Positions 24,890-34,207 are shown, numbered from the stretch's first letter. The stretch: 64,000 nt of DNA from Palsa-504 sp963756575 (GCA_963756575.1 CAVWOM010000007.1:248001-312000); one strand, 5' to 3'. A program made the numbers and translations. Notes: generated by a model from the letters alone, not told the origin.

Positions 24890-25057
24890 GTCCCGGACGA
24901 TACGCGTTGCCCCCGGTCCTCGTCATATACACTAAAACAGTCGGAATTATAGAATTTGCAGGGTCGCCAACAGCGCCCGGAGCCGGAGACACGTGACGCT
25001 GCGCTTCCACTGGTACCTTGCCCCGGTACCGCTATCCGTGAACTAGGAAGGCGCCTC

Positions 25058-25564
25058 ATGCACATCGCCGTGGTCACCGGCAACCCCAAGCCCGCGTCCC
25101 GCACGCACTCCGTGGCCCTGGCCGTGGCTGCCGCGCTAGCGGACGGCGCTGCCGCGCCGACGCCGCCCCTGGTCGTCGACCTGGCCGAGCACGCGTCCAG
25201 CTTGTTCGACTGGTCCGACCCCGAGCTCACCCGGCTCACCGCCGAGGTCGCCGCGGCCGACGTCGCCGTCTTCGCGTCGCCGACCTACAAGGCCGCCTAC
25301 ACCGGCATGCTCAAGGCCTTCCTGGACCGCTACGGCAGCAACGGCCTGGCCGGGACCGTCGCCGTGCCCGTGATGACCGGCGGCTGGCCCGGCCACCTGC
25401 TGGCCGTCGAGGTTCACCTGCGTCCCGTCCTGGTCGAACTGGGCGCCACCGTTCCCGCTCGCGGCCTGTACGTCACCGAGCCCGAGCTCCCCGCCCTCGA
25501 CGCCGCCGTCGCCAAGTGGGCCGAGACCGCCGCCCCCCTCATCCACCGCGCCCTGGGCGGCTGA
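25058..25564 (+). CDS. NADPH-dependent FMN reductase-like flavoprotein
   Basis: A 168-residue flavodoxin-like protein: N-terminal TGNPKPASRTHSVA (phosphate loop for FMN) and FASPTYKAAYTGMLKAFLDRYG. This is the SsuE/MsuE/ArsH-type NADPH:FMN reductase group, often supplying reduced flavin to monooxygenases. The ATG at 25058 has AGGAAGG six bases upstream; the frame is open further 5' but without support. It converges with another flavin reductase four bases away. Confidence 0.85.
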   Translation: MHIAVVTGNPKPASRTHSVALAVAAALADGAAAPTPPLVVDLAEHASSLFDWSDPELTRLTAEVAAADVAVFASPTYKAAYTGMLKAFLDRYGSNGLAGTVAVPVMTGGWPGHLLAVEVHLRPVLVELGATVPARGLYVTEPELPALDAAVAKWAETAAPLIHRALGG

Positions 25565-25568
25565 GCGC

Positions 25569-26117
25569 TCACGCGCACAGGGAGGCGTAGGTACCGCGGA
25601 AGAAGACCAGCGGGGCGCCGGGGGCGGAACTGGTCTCGGCGTGCCGGACACGGCCGATGATGATCTCGTGGTCGCCGCCGGGCAGCGCGTGCTCCACCGT
25701 GCACTCCAGCACCGCGAGCACGTCCTCGAGCCGGGGGCTCCCGGTCGGGCCGCGCCGGTGCCGCACCCCGTCCCAGGCCGCGGCGAACCCCCGCCGGGCG
25801 AAGTTCCTGGACAGGTGCTGCTGCGGCGCCGCGAGCACGTTCACCACGAACGCGCCGTGGCCGCGGATCGCCCGCAGGGTCAGGCTGCCGAGGTCGAAGC
25901 AGACCAGGACCAGCGGCGGGTCGAGCGACAGCGAGGTGACCGCGTTGGCCGTGGTGCCCACGGGCTGGCCGTCCGCGTCCACCGACGTGACGATCGTCAC
26001 CCCGGTGGCGAAGAGGCCCATCGCCTCCCGCAGCTCCGTCGCCGACACACCCGACGCTCCTGACACAGCAGACGCGCCCGGCATATCCGTAGCACTCGTC
26101 GCCGTATCCGTGGTCAT
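25569..26117 (-). CDS. Flavin reductase family protein (HpaC-like)
   Basis: A 182-residue protein of the flavin reductase-like (FMN-binding split barrel) family: LREAMGLFATGVTIVTSVDADGQ, GTTANAVTSLSLDPPLVLVC, FVVNVLAAPQQHLSRNFA and the C-terminal GGDHEIIIGRV. Such enzymes give FMNH2/FADH2 to two-component monooxygenases. The ATG at 26117 is preceded by GGAGGT five bases upstream, and the first ~25 residues are a variable Ala/Ser/Thr leader; the open frame further upstream has no homology. No monooxygenase partner is adjacent. Confidence 0.88.
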   Translation of the reverse strand: MTTDTATSATDMPGASAVSGASGVSATELREAMGLFATGVTIVTSVDADGQPVGTTANAVTSLSLDPPLVLVCFDLGSLTLRAIRGHGAFVVNVLAAPQQHLSRNFARRGFAAAWDGVRHRRGPTGSPRLEDVLAVLECTVEHALPGGDHEIIIGRVRHAETSSAPGAPLVFFRGTYASLCA

Positions 26118-26335
26118 GGAGTACCTCCAGTCAACTGAACGGCCGACCGCGCATCGGGGGTTCATACCCGGGACACGACCCAAACACGTATTGCGACCAA
26201 ATAAGTAGTCATTACCCATAAGCCCGTCTCCCGGCGTCATATTCCGGGCATCCGGGGCGCCCCGGCACGTCTCGCCAAGTTCACGGGCGGGTGGTGCGAC
26301 TTTGCGGGCAGGCGGCCAGCTGAGACGATCGTGCC

Positions 26336-28771
26336 GTGACGTCACCGCAGCCAGGGCCGATCCAGGTCACCGATCAGCTCGAGCGGCGCATCCGCAAGCC
26401 GGCCGACCTGATGCGCTGTACCCTGTCCTGCGTCTACATCGTCGCCCTGGCCGGGGCCGGCATCGCGGCCAGCAAGACCACGGCCGCCGTCCAGGCCGAC
26501 ATCGTGAGCGCGACCAAGCAGATCCCGGCCTCGCTGCTCACCGCGGCGCGCCCGCTCGCCTTCGTCGCGCTGTTCATCTTGCCGGCCGCCCTGGCCGTCC
26601 AGCTCCTGGCCCGCCGCCAGCTGCGGCGGCTGGCCGAGTCGGTGGCCACCGGCATCCTGGCCGCCGCCGTGACCACGGTGGTCAACGAGCTCCTCAGCCG
26701 CGAGCCCGCCAGCCGGCTCTACGACGCGATCATCATGTCCCGGCCGGGCGTCAGCCGCATTCCCGCCCTCGACCCGGCCCTGGCCGGGCTGATCGCGTAC
26801 GCCACCATGGTCGGCCTCATCGGCCGTCCGGCCTGGCGTAACTCGCTGTGGGGGGCGGTCGCGGTGTACTCGGTCGTGCACGTGGGCGTGCTCCGCACGC
26901 CGCTGCTGACCCTGCTTATCACGGTGCTGGCGGGACGCGCGGTCGGCCTGGCGATCCGGTACGCGGCCGGCTCCACCTCGCAGCGGCCCGGCGCCCTGGC
27001 CATCGCGTCCGCGCTGGCCGGCGCCGGGCTGCGGGTGACCGCGATCAGGCGGGTCCGGCCGGAGGAGACCGGGACGGCCCTGACCGAAACCGCCGGGTCA
27101 CGCCACTACGCGGCGGCCGGCGGCGACGGCGACCTCGACGTCGTGGTGTACGACCGGGACCAGCAGGCGGCCGGGGTGTTCTACCGGGTGTACCGGTCGG
27201 TGCGGCTGCTGGGGCAGGTCTCGCGCAACGCCACCTTGTCGGTCGAGCGCCTGGTCGAGCGGCGGGCGCTGCTGTCCTACGCGTCCGAGGACGCGCACGC
27301 GCCCACGCCGCGCCTGCGCGCCTTCGTCCGGGTCGGACCCGAAGCCGAGGTGCTCGCCTACGAGCACCACGACGGGACGACCCTGGCCAAGCGCAACCCC
27401 GGCTGCAGCGACGGCGAGCTCCGGCAGATCTGGGACGCGGTGGACCGGCTGCACCAGCGCAAGGTGACCCACCGGGCGCTGACCGCGGACCGCATCCTGC
27501 TCACCGACGACGGCCGGGCCCTGCTGCTCGACCCCGGCGAGGGCGACGTGGCGGCCAGCGACCTGCAGATCCGCCTCGACGTGGCCCAGCTGCTGGCCGA
27601 GCTCGCCCTCTACGTCGGCCCGGACCGCGCCTCCGGCCTGGCCCTGGAACGGGTCAGCCCGGAGGAGCTGGTCGCCGTGGTGCCGCTGCTGCAGCCGGTC
27701 GCCCTGGCCCGCTCGACCCGGCACGCGCTGCGCCGCCGCCGGGACGTGCTGCCGGCCCTGCGCAAGCTGCTGCTGGCGGCGGTGCCCGGGGCCGAGATCG
27801 TCCCGGCGCGGCTGGAGCGCATCCGGCTGCGCACCCTGGTCACGATGGTCGCCACCGTGGCCGCCGCCTACCTGCTGGCGGGTGAGCTGGAGCGGGAGAG
27901 CCTGTCGACCATCCTGCGCACCGCCGACTGGCGCTGGGGCATCGTCGCGCTGGCCCTGTCGGGGGTCACCTACGCGGCCGCCGCCCTGTCGCTGTCCGGC
28001 TTCGTCGCCGACCGGCTCGACTTCTTCAAGACCGTGCTCGCCCAGCTGGCCGGCTCCTTCGTCACCCTGGTGACCCCGGCCGCCGTGGGCGGGGCCGCCC
28101 TGAACATCCGGTTCCTGCAGCGCAGGAAGATACCCGCGGCGGTCGCCGCCGCCAGCGTCGGCGTGTCCCAGGTGGTGGCGTTCGTCCTGCACATCGTGCT
28201 GCTCGTGATCTTCGCCGCGGTCACCGGCGCCTCGGCCAAGGAGAACTTCAAGCCGCCCGAGTGGGCCTGGTTCGTGCTGGCCGGCCTGGTCGTGGTCGCG
28301 CTCGCGGTGTTCGCCATCCCGGCCGCGCGCCGGGTCCTGCGCGCCCGGGTCGCCCCGATTTTCGGCCAGGTCCTGCCGCAGCTGCTCGAGATCGCACAGC
28401 ACCCCCGCAAGCTCACCCTCGGCATCGGCGGCGGGCTGCTGCTCAGCGCGGCCTACATCGGCTGCCTGGAGGCCTGCGTGGCCGCGTTCGGCCGGTCGGT
28501 ACCGATCGCCAGCATCGCCGTGGTCTACCTGACCGGCAGCGCCATCGGCTCGATCCTGCCCACCCCCGGTGGCCTGGGCGGGGTGGAGGCGGCGCTGACC
28601 GCCGGGCTCACCGCCGCGGGCCTGCCGGGCGCGGTCGCGGTCAGCGCGGTGCTGCTGTTCCGGCTGCTGACGTTCTGGCTGCCGGTTCCGTTCGGCTGGG
28701 CCGCGCTGAGCTACCTGGAGCGCCATCAGGCCCTGTTACTTAGCTGTGACTTTCCCCCGGTCCCGGGGTAG
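26336..28771 (+). CDS. Large membrane protein: pseudokinase-like domain plus LPG-synthase/YbhN-type flippase domain
   Basis: An 811-residue protein. Residues about 30-220 hold several transmembrane helices. About 240-480 form a kinase-like domain: VFYRVYRSVRLLGQ, LAYEHHDGTTLAK, and a degenerate catalytic loop HRALTADRILL followed by LLLDPGEGDVA where HRD and DFG would be expected, so it is probably not a normal kinase. The last ~320 residues form a UPF0104/lysylphosphatidylglycerol-synthase transmembrane domain with the diagnostic SILPTPGGLGGVEAALTAGL. This architecture is widespread in actinobacteria and is thought to act in lipid or lipid-linked precursor translocation. GTG start at 26336. 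Confidence 0.8.
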   Translation: MTSPQPGPIQVTDQLERRIRKPADLMRCTLSCVYIVALAGAGIAASKTTAAVQADIVSATKQIPASLLTAARPLAFVALFILPAALAVQLLARRQLRRLAESVATGILAAAVTTVVNELLSREPASRLYDAIIMSRPGVSRIPALDPALAGLIAYATMVGLIGRPAWRNSLWGAVAVYSVVHVGVLRTPLLTLLITVLAGRAVGLAIRYAAGSTSQRPGALAIASALAGAGLRVTAIRRVRPEETGTALTETAGSRHYAAAGGDGDLDVVVYDRDQQAAGVFYRVYRSVRLLGQVSRNATLSVERLVERRALLSYASEDAHAPTPRLRAFVRVGPEAEVLAYEHHDGTTLAKRNPGCSDGELRQIWDAVDRLHQRKVTHRALTADRILLTDDGRALLLDPGEGDVAASDLQIRLDVAQLLAELALYVGPDRASGLALERVSPEELVAVVPLLQPVALARSTRHALRRRRDVLPALRKLLLAAVPGAEIVPARLERIRLRTLVTMVATVAAAYLLAGELERESLSTILRTADWRWGIVALALSGVTYAAAALSLSGFVADRLDFFKTVLAQLAGSFVTLVTPAAVGGAALNIRFLQRRKIPAAVAAASVGVSQVVAFVLHIVLLVIFAAVTGASAKENFKPPEWAWFVLAGLVVVALAVFAIPAARRVLRARVAPIFGQVLPQLLEIAQHPRKLTLGIGGGLLLSAAYIGCLEACVAAFGRSVPIASIAVVYLTGSAIGSILPTPGGLGGVEAALTAGLTAAGLPGAVAVSAVLLFRLLTFWLPVPFGWAALSYLERHQALLLSCDFPPVPG

Positions 28772-28807
28772 CGTGGAAGGGCGCCGAGAAGCCAGGGGGA
28801 TCGCGAC

Positions 28808-30241
28808 ATTTCCACATTCGGTCGACTGACCAGGAGCGGCGCGCTCTACCTGGCCATCTTCGCGGTCGTCACGGCGCTCTCGATCTGGCTGGCCCTGCAG
28901 GTCGCGCCGCTGCAAACGGTGTCCGCGGCCGGGCAGACCGCCCAGGTCGGCGCGGCCGTCCCGTCGCCCAGCCTGTCCGGACCCGGCGAACTCGACCTGT
29001 TCGGCCAGGTGATGCCGACCAAGCCGCAGTTCGAGGGCCCGATCCGGCCGCTCCTCAAGCTCACCCACATCACCATAAACACCAAGGTCGCGAACCTGCT
29101 GCGCTCGGACAGCCCGCGCAAGCTCGAGCTGAACCTCAGCCAGCAGCTGGCCCAGGGCTGGACCCGCTACTTCGAGTGGGAGACGCTCATCGCGGCCGGC
29201 TTCGCCGTGGTCCTGCTGATCGCGGTGGCGGGCATCGCCCGGCAGTCGTACCAGAAAATGGCCAAGACCGTCATCGCGGGCCTGGTCGTCGTCATCACCG
29301 TCAACGTCGGCGGCATCCTGCTGACCGCGCGCAGCACGCCCGCGGTGCTGCGCAGCGTCAAGACCCTGGACAACCTGGTCGGCGCCGACCCGCTGACCGC
29401 GCCGCAGCAGTCCGCCACCCGGCCGCTGCCCGGGGTGCAGGCGGTGGTCATCGGCGACTCCACCGCGGCCGCCATCGGCAACCCGCGGGTGGGCAACGCG
29501 ACCCCGCTCGACCGCGCCTGCGGCCGCAGCAGCGAGTCCTACGCCGCCGACCTGGCCATGGTCAACACCTGGAACGTGCTCAACCTGGCCTGCAGCGGCG
29601 CGACCGTGCAGAACGGCCTGCTCGGCGCGCAGGTATCCGGCAGCGGCACGGTCGCCCCGCCCCAGCTCGGCGAGGCGCAGCGGGCCACCCACGCCAAGGT
29701 GATCATCGTCAGCGTGGGCGCCGACGACGTGCAGTGGTCGATCATGACCAAGCTCTGCGTGGCCAGCGCGGTCTGCGACGACAAGGTCTCGAACGCCTAC
29801 TTCAGCCAGCTGATCAGCGACTTCACCCGCAGCTACTACGAGCTCCTGGGCGACCTGGCCGCGCTCCCCGGCGCCCCCGACGTCCTGGTCAACCAGTACT
29901 ACTCACCGTTCGGCCCGGACCTGAGCTGCCTGTCCCGGTACGGCATCACCCCGGCCAAGGAGAAGGTGCTGGCCAGCCGCCTGGGCCAGCTCAACGCGGT
30001 GCTGGCCCAGGGCGCCCAGACCTTCGGCTTCGGCGTGGCCGACCCGCAATTCGGCGGGCACGAGCTGTGCAGCGCCGACCCCTACGTCCAGGGGCCCGGC
30101 GACCGGGCGCCGCTGCACCCGACCGCGGCCGGCGAGCTGGCCATCGCCCTGACCGACCAGCAGGCGCTGCCCAAGGTCGAGGGACTGGTCCCGGCGCCCA
30201 GCCAGACGCCCAGCCCGGACGTCAGCGCAGGGCAGGAATGA
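28808..30241 (+). CDS. Membrane-anchored SGNH/GDSL hydrolase with apparent ATT start
   Basis: From ATT 28808 this is a 477-residue protein. Three hydrophobic helices (about residues 12-33, 130-150, 155-175) precede an extracytoplasmic SGNH hydrolase domain with block I VIGDSTAAAIGNP, block II LACSGATVQNG, block III VGADDVQW and the final catalytic His in LHPTAAGELA. No ATG/GTG/TTG lies in frame between the upstream stop (28769-28771) and GTG 28919, but starting at 28919 would delete the first helix. AGGGGG (28794-28799) is eight bases before the ATT, supporting this rare start; CTG 28826 is another option. Likely esterase or lipase of the cell envelope. Confidence 0.75.
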   Translation: MSTFGRLTRSGALYLAIFAVVTALSIWLALQVAPLQTVSAAGQTAQVGAAVPSPSLSGPGELDLFGQVMPTKPQFEGPIRPLLKLTHITINTKVANLLRSDSPRKLELNLSQQLAQGWTRYFEWETLIAAGFAVVLLIAVAGIARQSYQKMAKTVIAGLVVVITVNVGGILLTARSTPAVLRSVKTLDNLVGADPLTAPQQSATRPLPGVQAVVIGDSTAAAIGNPRVGNATPLDRACGRSSESYAADLAMVNTWNVLNLACSGATVQNGLLGAQVSGSGTVAPPQLGEAQRATHAKVIIVSVGADDVQWSIMTKLCVASAVCDDKVSNAYFSQLISDFTRSYYELLGDLAALPGAPDVLVNQYYSPFGPDLSCLSRYGITPAKEKVLASRLGQLNAVLAQGAQTFGFGVADPQFGGHELCSADPYVQGPGDRAPLHPTAAGELAIALTDQQALPKVEGLVPAPSQTPSPDVSAGQE

Positions 30242-31217
30242 CCTCGGACCGGTAGGCGGCCAGGGTCTCCTCCTCCTGGTCGTGCATCAGGTACACGGAG
30301 AACTGATCGACTCCGAGCGAAGCCAGCTCCCGCAGCCGGTCCGCGTGCGCGCCGGCCGGCCCGGTCAGGCAGAACCGGTCCACGATCTCGTCCGGCACGA
30401 AGTCCACCATCGGGTTGCCGGCCTTGCCGTGGTGCGCGTAGTCGTAGCCCTCCCGGTCCTTGATGTAGTCGGTCAGCTCCTTCGGCACCGGACCTTCGGT
30501 GCCGTACCTGGCCACCAGGTCGGCCACGTGATTGCCCACCATCCCGCCGAACCACCGCAGCTGATCCCGCTGATGTCCCAGGTCAGTCCCCACGTAGGCC
30601 GGCGCCGCCACGCAGATCTTCACCGCGGCAGGGTCCCGTCCCGCGGCCGAGGCGGCGTCGCGCACGGCACCGATGGTCCACCGCGCGATATCTGGGTCGG
30701 CGGTCTGCAGGATGAACCCGTCGGCCTGCTCGCCGGTCAGCTTGAGCGCCTTCGGCCCGTAGGCGGCCATCCAGATCTCCAGCTTGCCGTCGCGCACCCA
30801 GGGGATGCGCAGCGGCTGGCCGTGCAGCATCACCTCGTTCCCCTCGGCCAGTCCCTTGATCACCGTCATCGCCTCGGACAAGGTGGCCAGCGTCAGGGGG
30901 GACTGGCCGATGACCCGGCGGGCCGAGTCGCCCCGGCCGATCCCGCAGACGGTCCGGTTGCCGTACATGTCGTTCAGCGTGGCGAACAGCGACGCGATGA
31001 CCGACCAGTCCCGGGTGCCTGGGTTGGTCACCATCGGCCCCACCGTCATCGCCGACGTGGCGGCCAGGATCCGCGAGTAGATCACGAACGGCTCCTGCCA
31101 CAGCACGTGCGAGTCCCACGTCCAGCCGTAGGAGAAGCCCGCCTCCTCGGCCCGCTGCATCATCCCGATCACCGCGCTGGCGGGCGGGTTAGTCTGCAGC
31201 ACCACGCCGAACTCCAT
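30222..31217 (-). CDS. LLM-class (probably F420-dependent) oxidoreductase
   Basis: A 331-residue luciferase-like TIM barrel: MEFGVVLQTNPPASAVIGMMQRAEEAGFSYG split over the first strand and helix, then TWDSH, VGPMVTNPGTRD and GIGRGDSARR, as in actinobacterial F420-dependent oxidoreductases. The ATG at 31217 has GGGAGGG close upstream. It is the last gene of a minus-strand set with dihydropyrimidinase (42-bp gap) and a nitrilase-type ureidopropionase, so it may supply the missing reductive step of pyrimidine breakdown or act on a related ring. Its 3' end overlaps the convergent SGNH gene by 20 bp. Confidence 0.85.
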   Translation of the reverse strand: MEFGVVLQTNPPASAVIGMMQRAEEAGFSYGWTWDSHVLWQEPFVIYSRILAATSAMTVGPMVTNPGTRDWSVIASLFATLNDMYGNRTVCGIGRGDSARRVIGQSPLTLATLSEAMTVIKGLAEGNEVMLHGQPLRIPWVRDGKLEIWMAAYGPKALKLTGEQADGFILQTADPDIARWTIGAVRDAASAAGRDPAAVKICVAAPAYVGTDLGHQRDQLRWFGGMVGNHVADLVARYGTEGPVPKELTDYIKDREGYDYAHHGKAGNPMVDFVPDEIVDRFCLTGPAGAHADRLRELASLGVDQFSVYLMHDQEEETLAAYRSEVIPALR

Positions 31218-31259
31218 GATCCCTCCCAAGACCTTTGATACCGAACGAGCGGGCAAGAC

Positions 31260-32675
31260 CTACACCAGGTACTGGTTCAGCCCCCGGGCCAGGAAGGCCC
31301 CGTGGCCGGTGCTGCCCTGGTAAGCGCCGTCGCCGACGACCACCCGCCCGCGCGACAGCGTGGTCACCACCTGGCCGGTGATCTCCATGCCCTCGTACGC
31401 GGAGTAGTCCACGTTCATGTGGTGGGTCGCCGCGGACAGCGTCTGCCGGGCCTGCGGGTCGTAGACCACGATGTCCGCGTCGGACCCGGCCGCGATCACG
31501 CCCTTGCGCGGGTACAGGCCGAACATCCGGGCCGGCGTGGTCGACGCCACCTCCACCCAGCGGGTCAGCGAGAGCTCCCCGGCGACCACGCCCTGGTGCA
31601 GCAGGTCCATCCGGTGCTCGACGCCCGGCATGCCGTTGGGGATCTTGGAGAAGTCCCCCCGGCCGAGCTCCTTCTGGTCCTTGAAGCAGAACGGGCAGTG
31701 GTCGGTGGACACCACCGACAGGTCGTTGGTCCGCAGGCCCTTCCACAGCGAGTCCTGGTGGTCCTTGGTCCGCAGCGGCGGCGAGGCGACGAACTTGGCC
31801 CCCTCGAAGTCCGGCCGGGCCAGGTCGTCGATGGACAGCCACAGGTACTGCGGGCAGGTCTCGGCGAACACGTTCTGCCCGGCGTCCCGGGCCGCCGCGA
31901 CCGCCTCGAGCGCCTGCCGGGCGGACAGGTGCACGATGTACAGCGGGCAGTCCGCCACCTTCGCCAGCGTGATGGCCCGCGAGGTGGCCTCGCCTTCGAG
32001 CTCCGGCGGCCGGGTCAGGCCGTGCTCGACCGGGTCCGTGCGCCCGGACGCGATCGCCTGCGCGACCAGCTGGTCGATGGCGATGCCGTTCTCCGCGTGC
32101 ATCATCACGGTCGCCCCGGACCGGGACGCCTGCTGCATGGCCAGCAGGATCTCGCCGTCGGTGGCGTAGAACACGCCGGGGTAGGCCATGAACATCTTGA
32201 AGCTGTTCACCCCGGCGTCGATGCAGGCGTCCATCTCCTTGAGCGACGCGTCGTTGACGTCGGAGACGATCATGTGGAAGCCGTAGTCGACCGCGCAGTT
32301 GCCGTCCGCCTTGGCGTGCCACGCCTCCAGCGTGGCCAGCAGCGAGGTTCCCTTGGCCTGGACGGCGAAGTCGATGATCGTGGTGGTGCCGCCCCAGGCC
32401 GCGGCGCGGGTGCCGGTCTCGAACGTGTCCGCGGAGAACGTCCCGCCGAACGGCATCTCCATGTGCGTGTGCGCGTCGATCCCGCCCGGCAGCACGTACT
32501 TGCCCGTCGCGTCGATGACCTGGTCCGCCGCGAACGCGGCCGCTTCCTCGCCGGCCTCACCCGTCACGGACCGGGCCAGCACCGCGCCGATCTTCTCGCC
32601 CGTGACCAGCACGTCGGCGTCCAGCGTGCCGGACGCCGTCACCACCGTGCCGCCCTTGATCAGGGTCGTGCTCAC
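31260..32675 (-). CDS. Dihydropyrimidinase / D-hydantoinase
   Basis: A 471-residue amidohydrolase that opens dihydrouracil/dihydrothymine or hydantoin rings. The binuclear zinc site is complete: His69 and His71 in DAHTHMEMP, carboxylated Lys160 in VNSFKMFMAYPG, His in MMHAENG, His in IVHLSA, and Asp in STDHCPF. The substrate-binding sequence TTIIDFAVQ is typical of hydantoinases. The GTG at 32675 is preceded by AGGTGA; the open frame extends upstream only as a shadow of the nitrilase gene. With the nitrilase gene it makes up the last two hydrolytic steps of the reductive pyrimidine pathway. Confidence 0.93.
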   Translation of the reverse strand: MSTTLIKGGTVVTASGTLDADVLVTGEKIGAVLARSVTGEAGEEAAAFAADQVIDATGKYVLPGGIDAHTHMEMPFGGTFSADTFETGTRAAAWGGTTTIIDFAVQAKGTSLLATLEAWHAKADGNCAVDYGFHMIVSDVNDASLKEMDACIDAGVNSFKMFMAYPGVFYATDGEILLAMQQASRSGATVMMHAENGIAIDQLVAQAIASGRTDPVEHGLTRPPELEGEATSRAITLAKVADCPLYIVHLSARQALEAVAAARDAGQNVFAETCPQYLWLSIDDLARPDFEGAKFVASPPLRTKDHQDSLWKGLRTNDLSVVSTDHCPFCFKDQKELGRGDFSKIPNGMPGVEHRMDLLHQGVVAGELSLTRWVEVASTTPARMFGLYPRKGVIAAGSDADIVVYDPQARQTLSAATHHMNVDYSAYEGMEITGQVVTTLSRGRVVVGDGAYQGSTGHGAFLARGLNQYLV

Positions 32676-32712
32676 GGCTCTATCACCTGGCTCGCTACCG
32701 CTCGCTGGAGGC

Positions 32713-33555
32713 TCATGGCTGTACCAGCGTCTCGTACTGGTCCGGGCGCCGGTCGCGGTAGAACTGCCATAGGTTCCTGACCTCGGCCAGCTGGTCCATG
32801 TCGAGGTCGCGGACCAGCACCTCGTCGGCGTCGTCGGCGGCGTAGTCACCGACGACCTGGCCGCGCGGGTCGGCGAAGTACGTCTGGCCGTAGAAGTCGT
32901 TGTCGCCGAGCGGCTCCACGCCGACCCGGTTGATGGTGCCGACGAAGTACTCGTTGGCCACCGCGGCCGCCGTCTGCTCGAGCCGCCACAGGTACTCGGA
33001 CAGGCCGCGGCTGGTAGCCGACGGGTTGAACACGATCCGGGCCCCGGCCAGCCCGAGCGCGCGCCAGCCCTCGGGGAAGTGCCGGTCGTAGCAGATGTAC
33101 ACGCCGATCCGGCCGACCGCGGTGTCGAAGACCGGGTAGCCCATGTTGCCGGGACGGAAGTAGAACTTCTCCCAGAAGCCCTTGACCTGCGGAATGTGGG
33201 TCTTGCGGTACTTACCCAGGTAGCTGCCGTCGGCGTCGATGACCGCCGCGGTGTTGTAGTAGATGCCCGGGTGCTCTTCCTCGTACATCGGCGCGATGAT
33301 CACCATGCCGTGCTGCCGGGCCACGTCCTGCAGTAGCGCGGTGGTCGGCCCGTCCGGGATCGCCTCGGTGTAGGAGTAGTAGTCGGCGTCCTGCACCTGG
33401 CAGAAGTAGGGCCCGTAGAAGAGCTCCTGCAGGCACACCACCTGCGCGCCGGCCGAGGCCGCGGTCTGGATGTGATTCACTGCCGCCGCGATCATCGAAT
33501 CCTTGTCGCCGGTCCAGCGCTGCTGGATAAGCCCGGCTCGGACGATTTGAGCCAT
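32713..33555 (-). CDS. Beta-ureidopropionase / N-carbamoyl amidohydrolase (nitrilase superfamily)
   Basis: A 280-residue nitrilase-superfamily enzyme with the catalytic triad Glu44 (LQELFYG), Lys118 (KYRKTHIP) and Cys155 (YICYDRHFPEG). The length and the sequences GPYFCQVQDADYY and NRVGVEPLGDNDFYGQTYF match N-carbamoyl-beta-alanine amidohydrolases. It would hydrolyse N-carbamoyl-beta-alanine, the product of the dihydropyrimidinase encoded 37 bp downstream, to beta-alanine, CO2 and ammonia. The ATG at 33555 is preceded by GGAGGGCAGG. First gene of the three-gene set. Confidence 0.92.
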   Translation of the reverse strand: MAQIVRAGLIQQRWTGDKDSMIAAAVNHIQTAASAGAQVVCLQELFYGPYFCQVQDADYYSYTEAIPDGPTTALLQDVARQHGMVIIAPMYEEEHPGIYYNTAAVIDADGSYLGKYRKTHIPQVKGFWEKFYFRPGNMGYPVFDTAVGRIGVYICYDRHFPEGWRALGLAGARIVFNPSATSRGLSEYLWRLEQTAAAVANEYFVGTINRVGVEPLGDNDFYGQTYFADPRGQVVGDYAADDADEVLVRDLDMDQLAEVRNLWQFYRDRRPDQYETLVQP

Positions 33556-33616
33556 CCGTCCTGCCCTCCTGTCATCCGCGTAAAGCCTTATCTTCGCACC
33601 CCCGGGTGGCCGGGTG

Positions 33617-34207
33617 TCAGCCCTGGCCCTCGTCACGCGCGACGTACGGCAGGACCAGGCCGGCGGCGGCGATGAGCGCGCCCGCGGCCACCAGGCGCAG
33701 CAGTGCCGAGCCGGCTCCGGGTGCCACCGCCGGCAGCATCCCGGCGCCCGCGCCGAGCGCGAGCAGCACCGCACCCGCGGCCAGCACCCGGGCGTGCGGG
33801 CGCAGCACCCGCGGCTGCGCGCCGGATTCGGCCAGGTGCGTGGCCAGCAGGTACGCGATCACGGCGGCGCCGAGCACCGCGGTGTGCCAGGGCCGGGACG
33901 CGTGCTGCACCTCCAGCCACAGCAGGGCCACCACGGTGCCCTCCTCCCAGGGCACCCGCCGGAGCACCTCCAAAATTCTGAGCCCGGTCCGCAGCGGGCC
34001 GGGCAGCAGGAAGGAGTCTTCCGGTACCGGCACGGCGATCAGCGCCAGCCGCAGCGCGCCCGCCACCGCCCCGGTGATCGCGAGGAACAGCGCGAAGTCC
34101 GCGAGGCCCTTGGGCACGAGCGGCACCGCCGCCCACACGACGCATCCGGCCCCCAGCAGCGTGGCCGCGACCTTGACCATGATGTTGTTCACAGCACCGG
34201 ACTTCAT
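33617..34207 (-). CDS. Hypothetical integral membrane protein of the DUF58/MoxR operon
   Basis: A 196-residue hydrophobic protein with about five predicted helices (for example VAATLLGAGCVVWAAVPLV and LVAAGALIAAAGLVLPYVA) and a short cytoplasmic tail ending ARDEGQG. I recognise no named domain. The ATG overlaps the stop of the DUF58 gene (ATGA, 4 bp), making it the last member of the five-gene DUF4129-MoxR-DUF58 operon. Confidence 0.8.
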   Translation of the reverse strand: MKSGAVNNIMVKVAATLLGAGCVVWAAVPLVPKGLADFALFLAITGAVAGALRLALIAVPVPEDSFLLPGPLRTGLRILEVLRRVPWEEGTVVALLWLEVQHASRPWHTAVLGAAVIAYLLATHLAESGAQPRVLRPHARVLAAGAVLLALGAGAGMLPAVAPGAGSALLRLVAAGALIAAAGLVLPYVARDEGQG

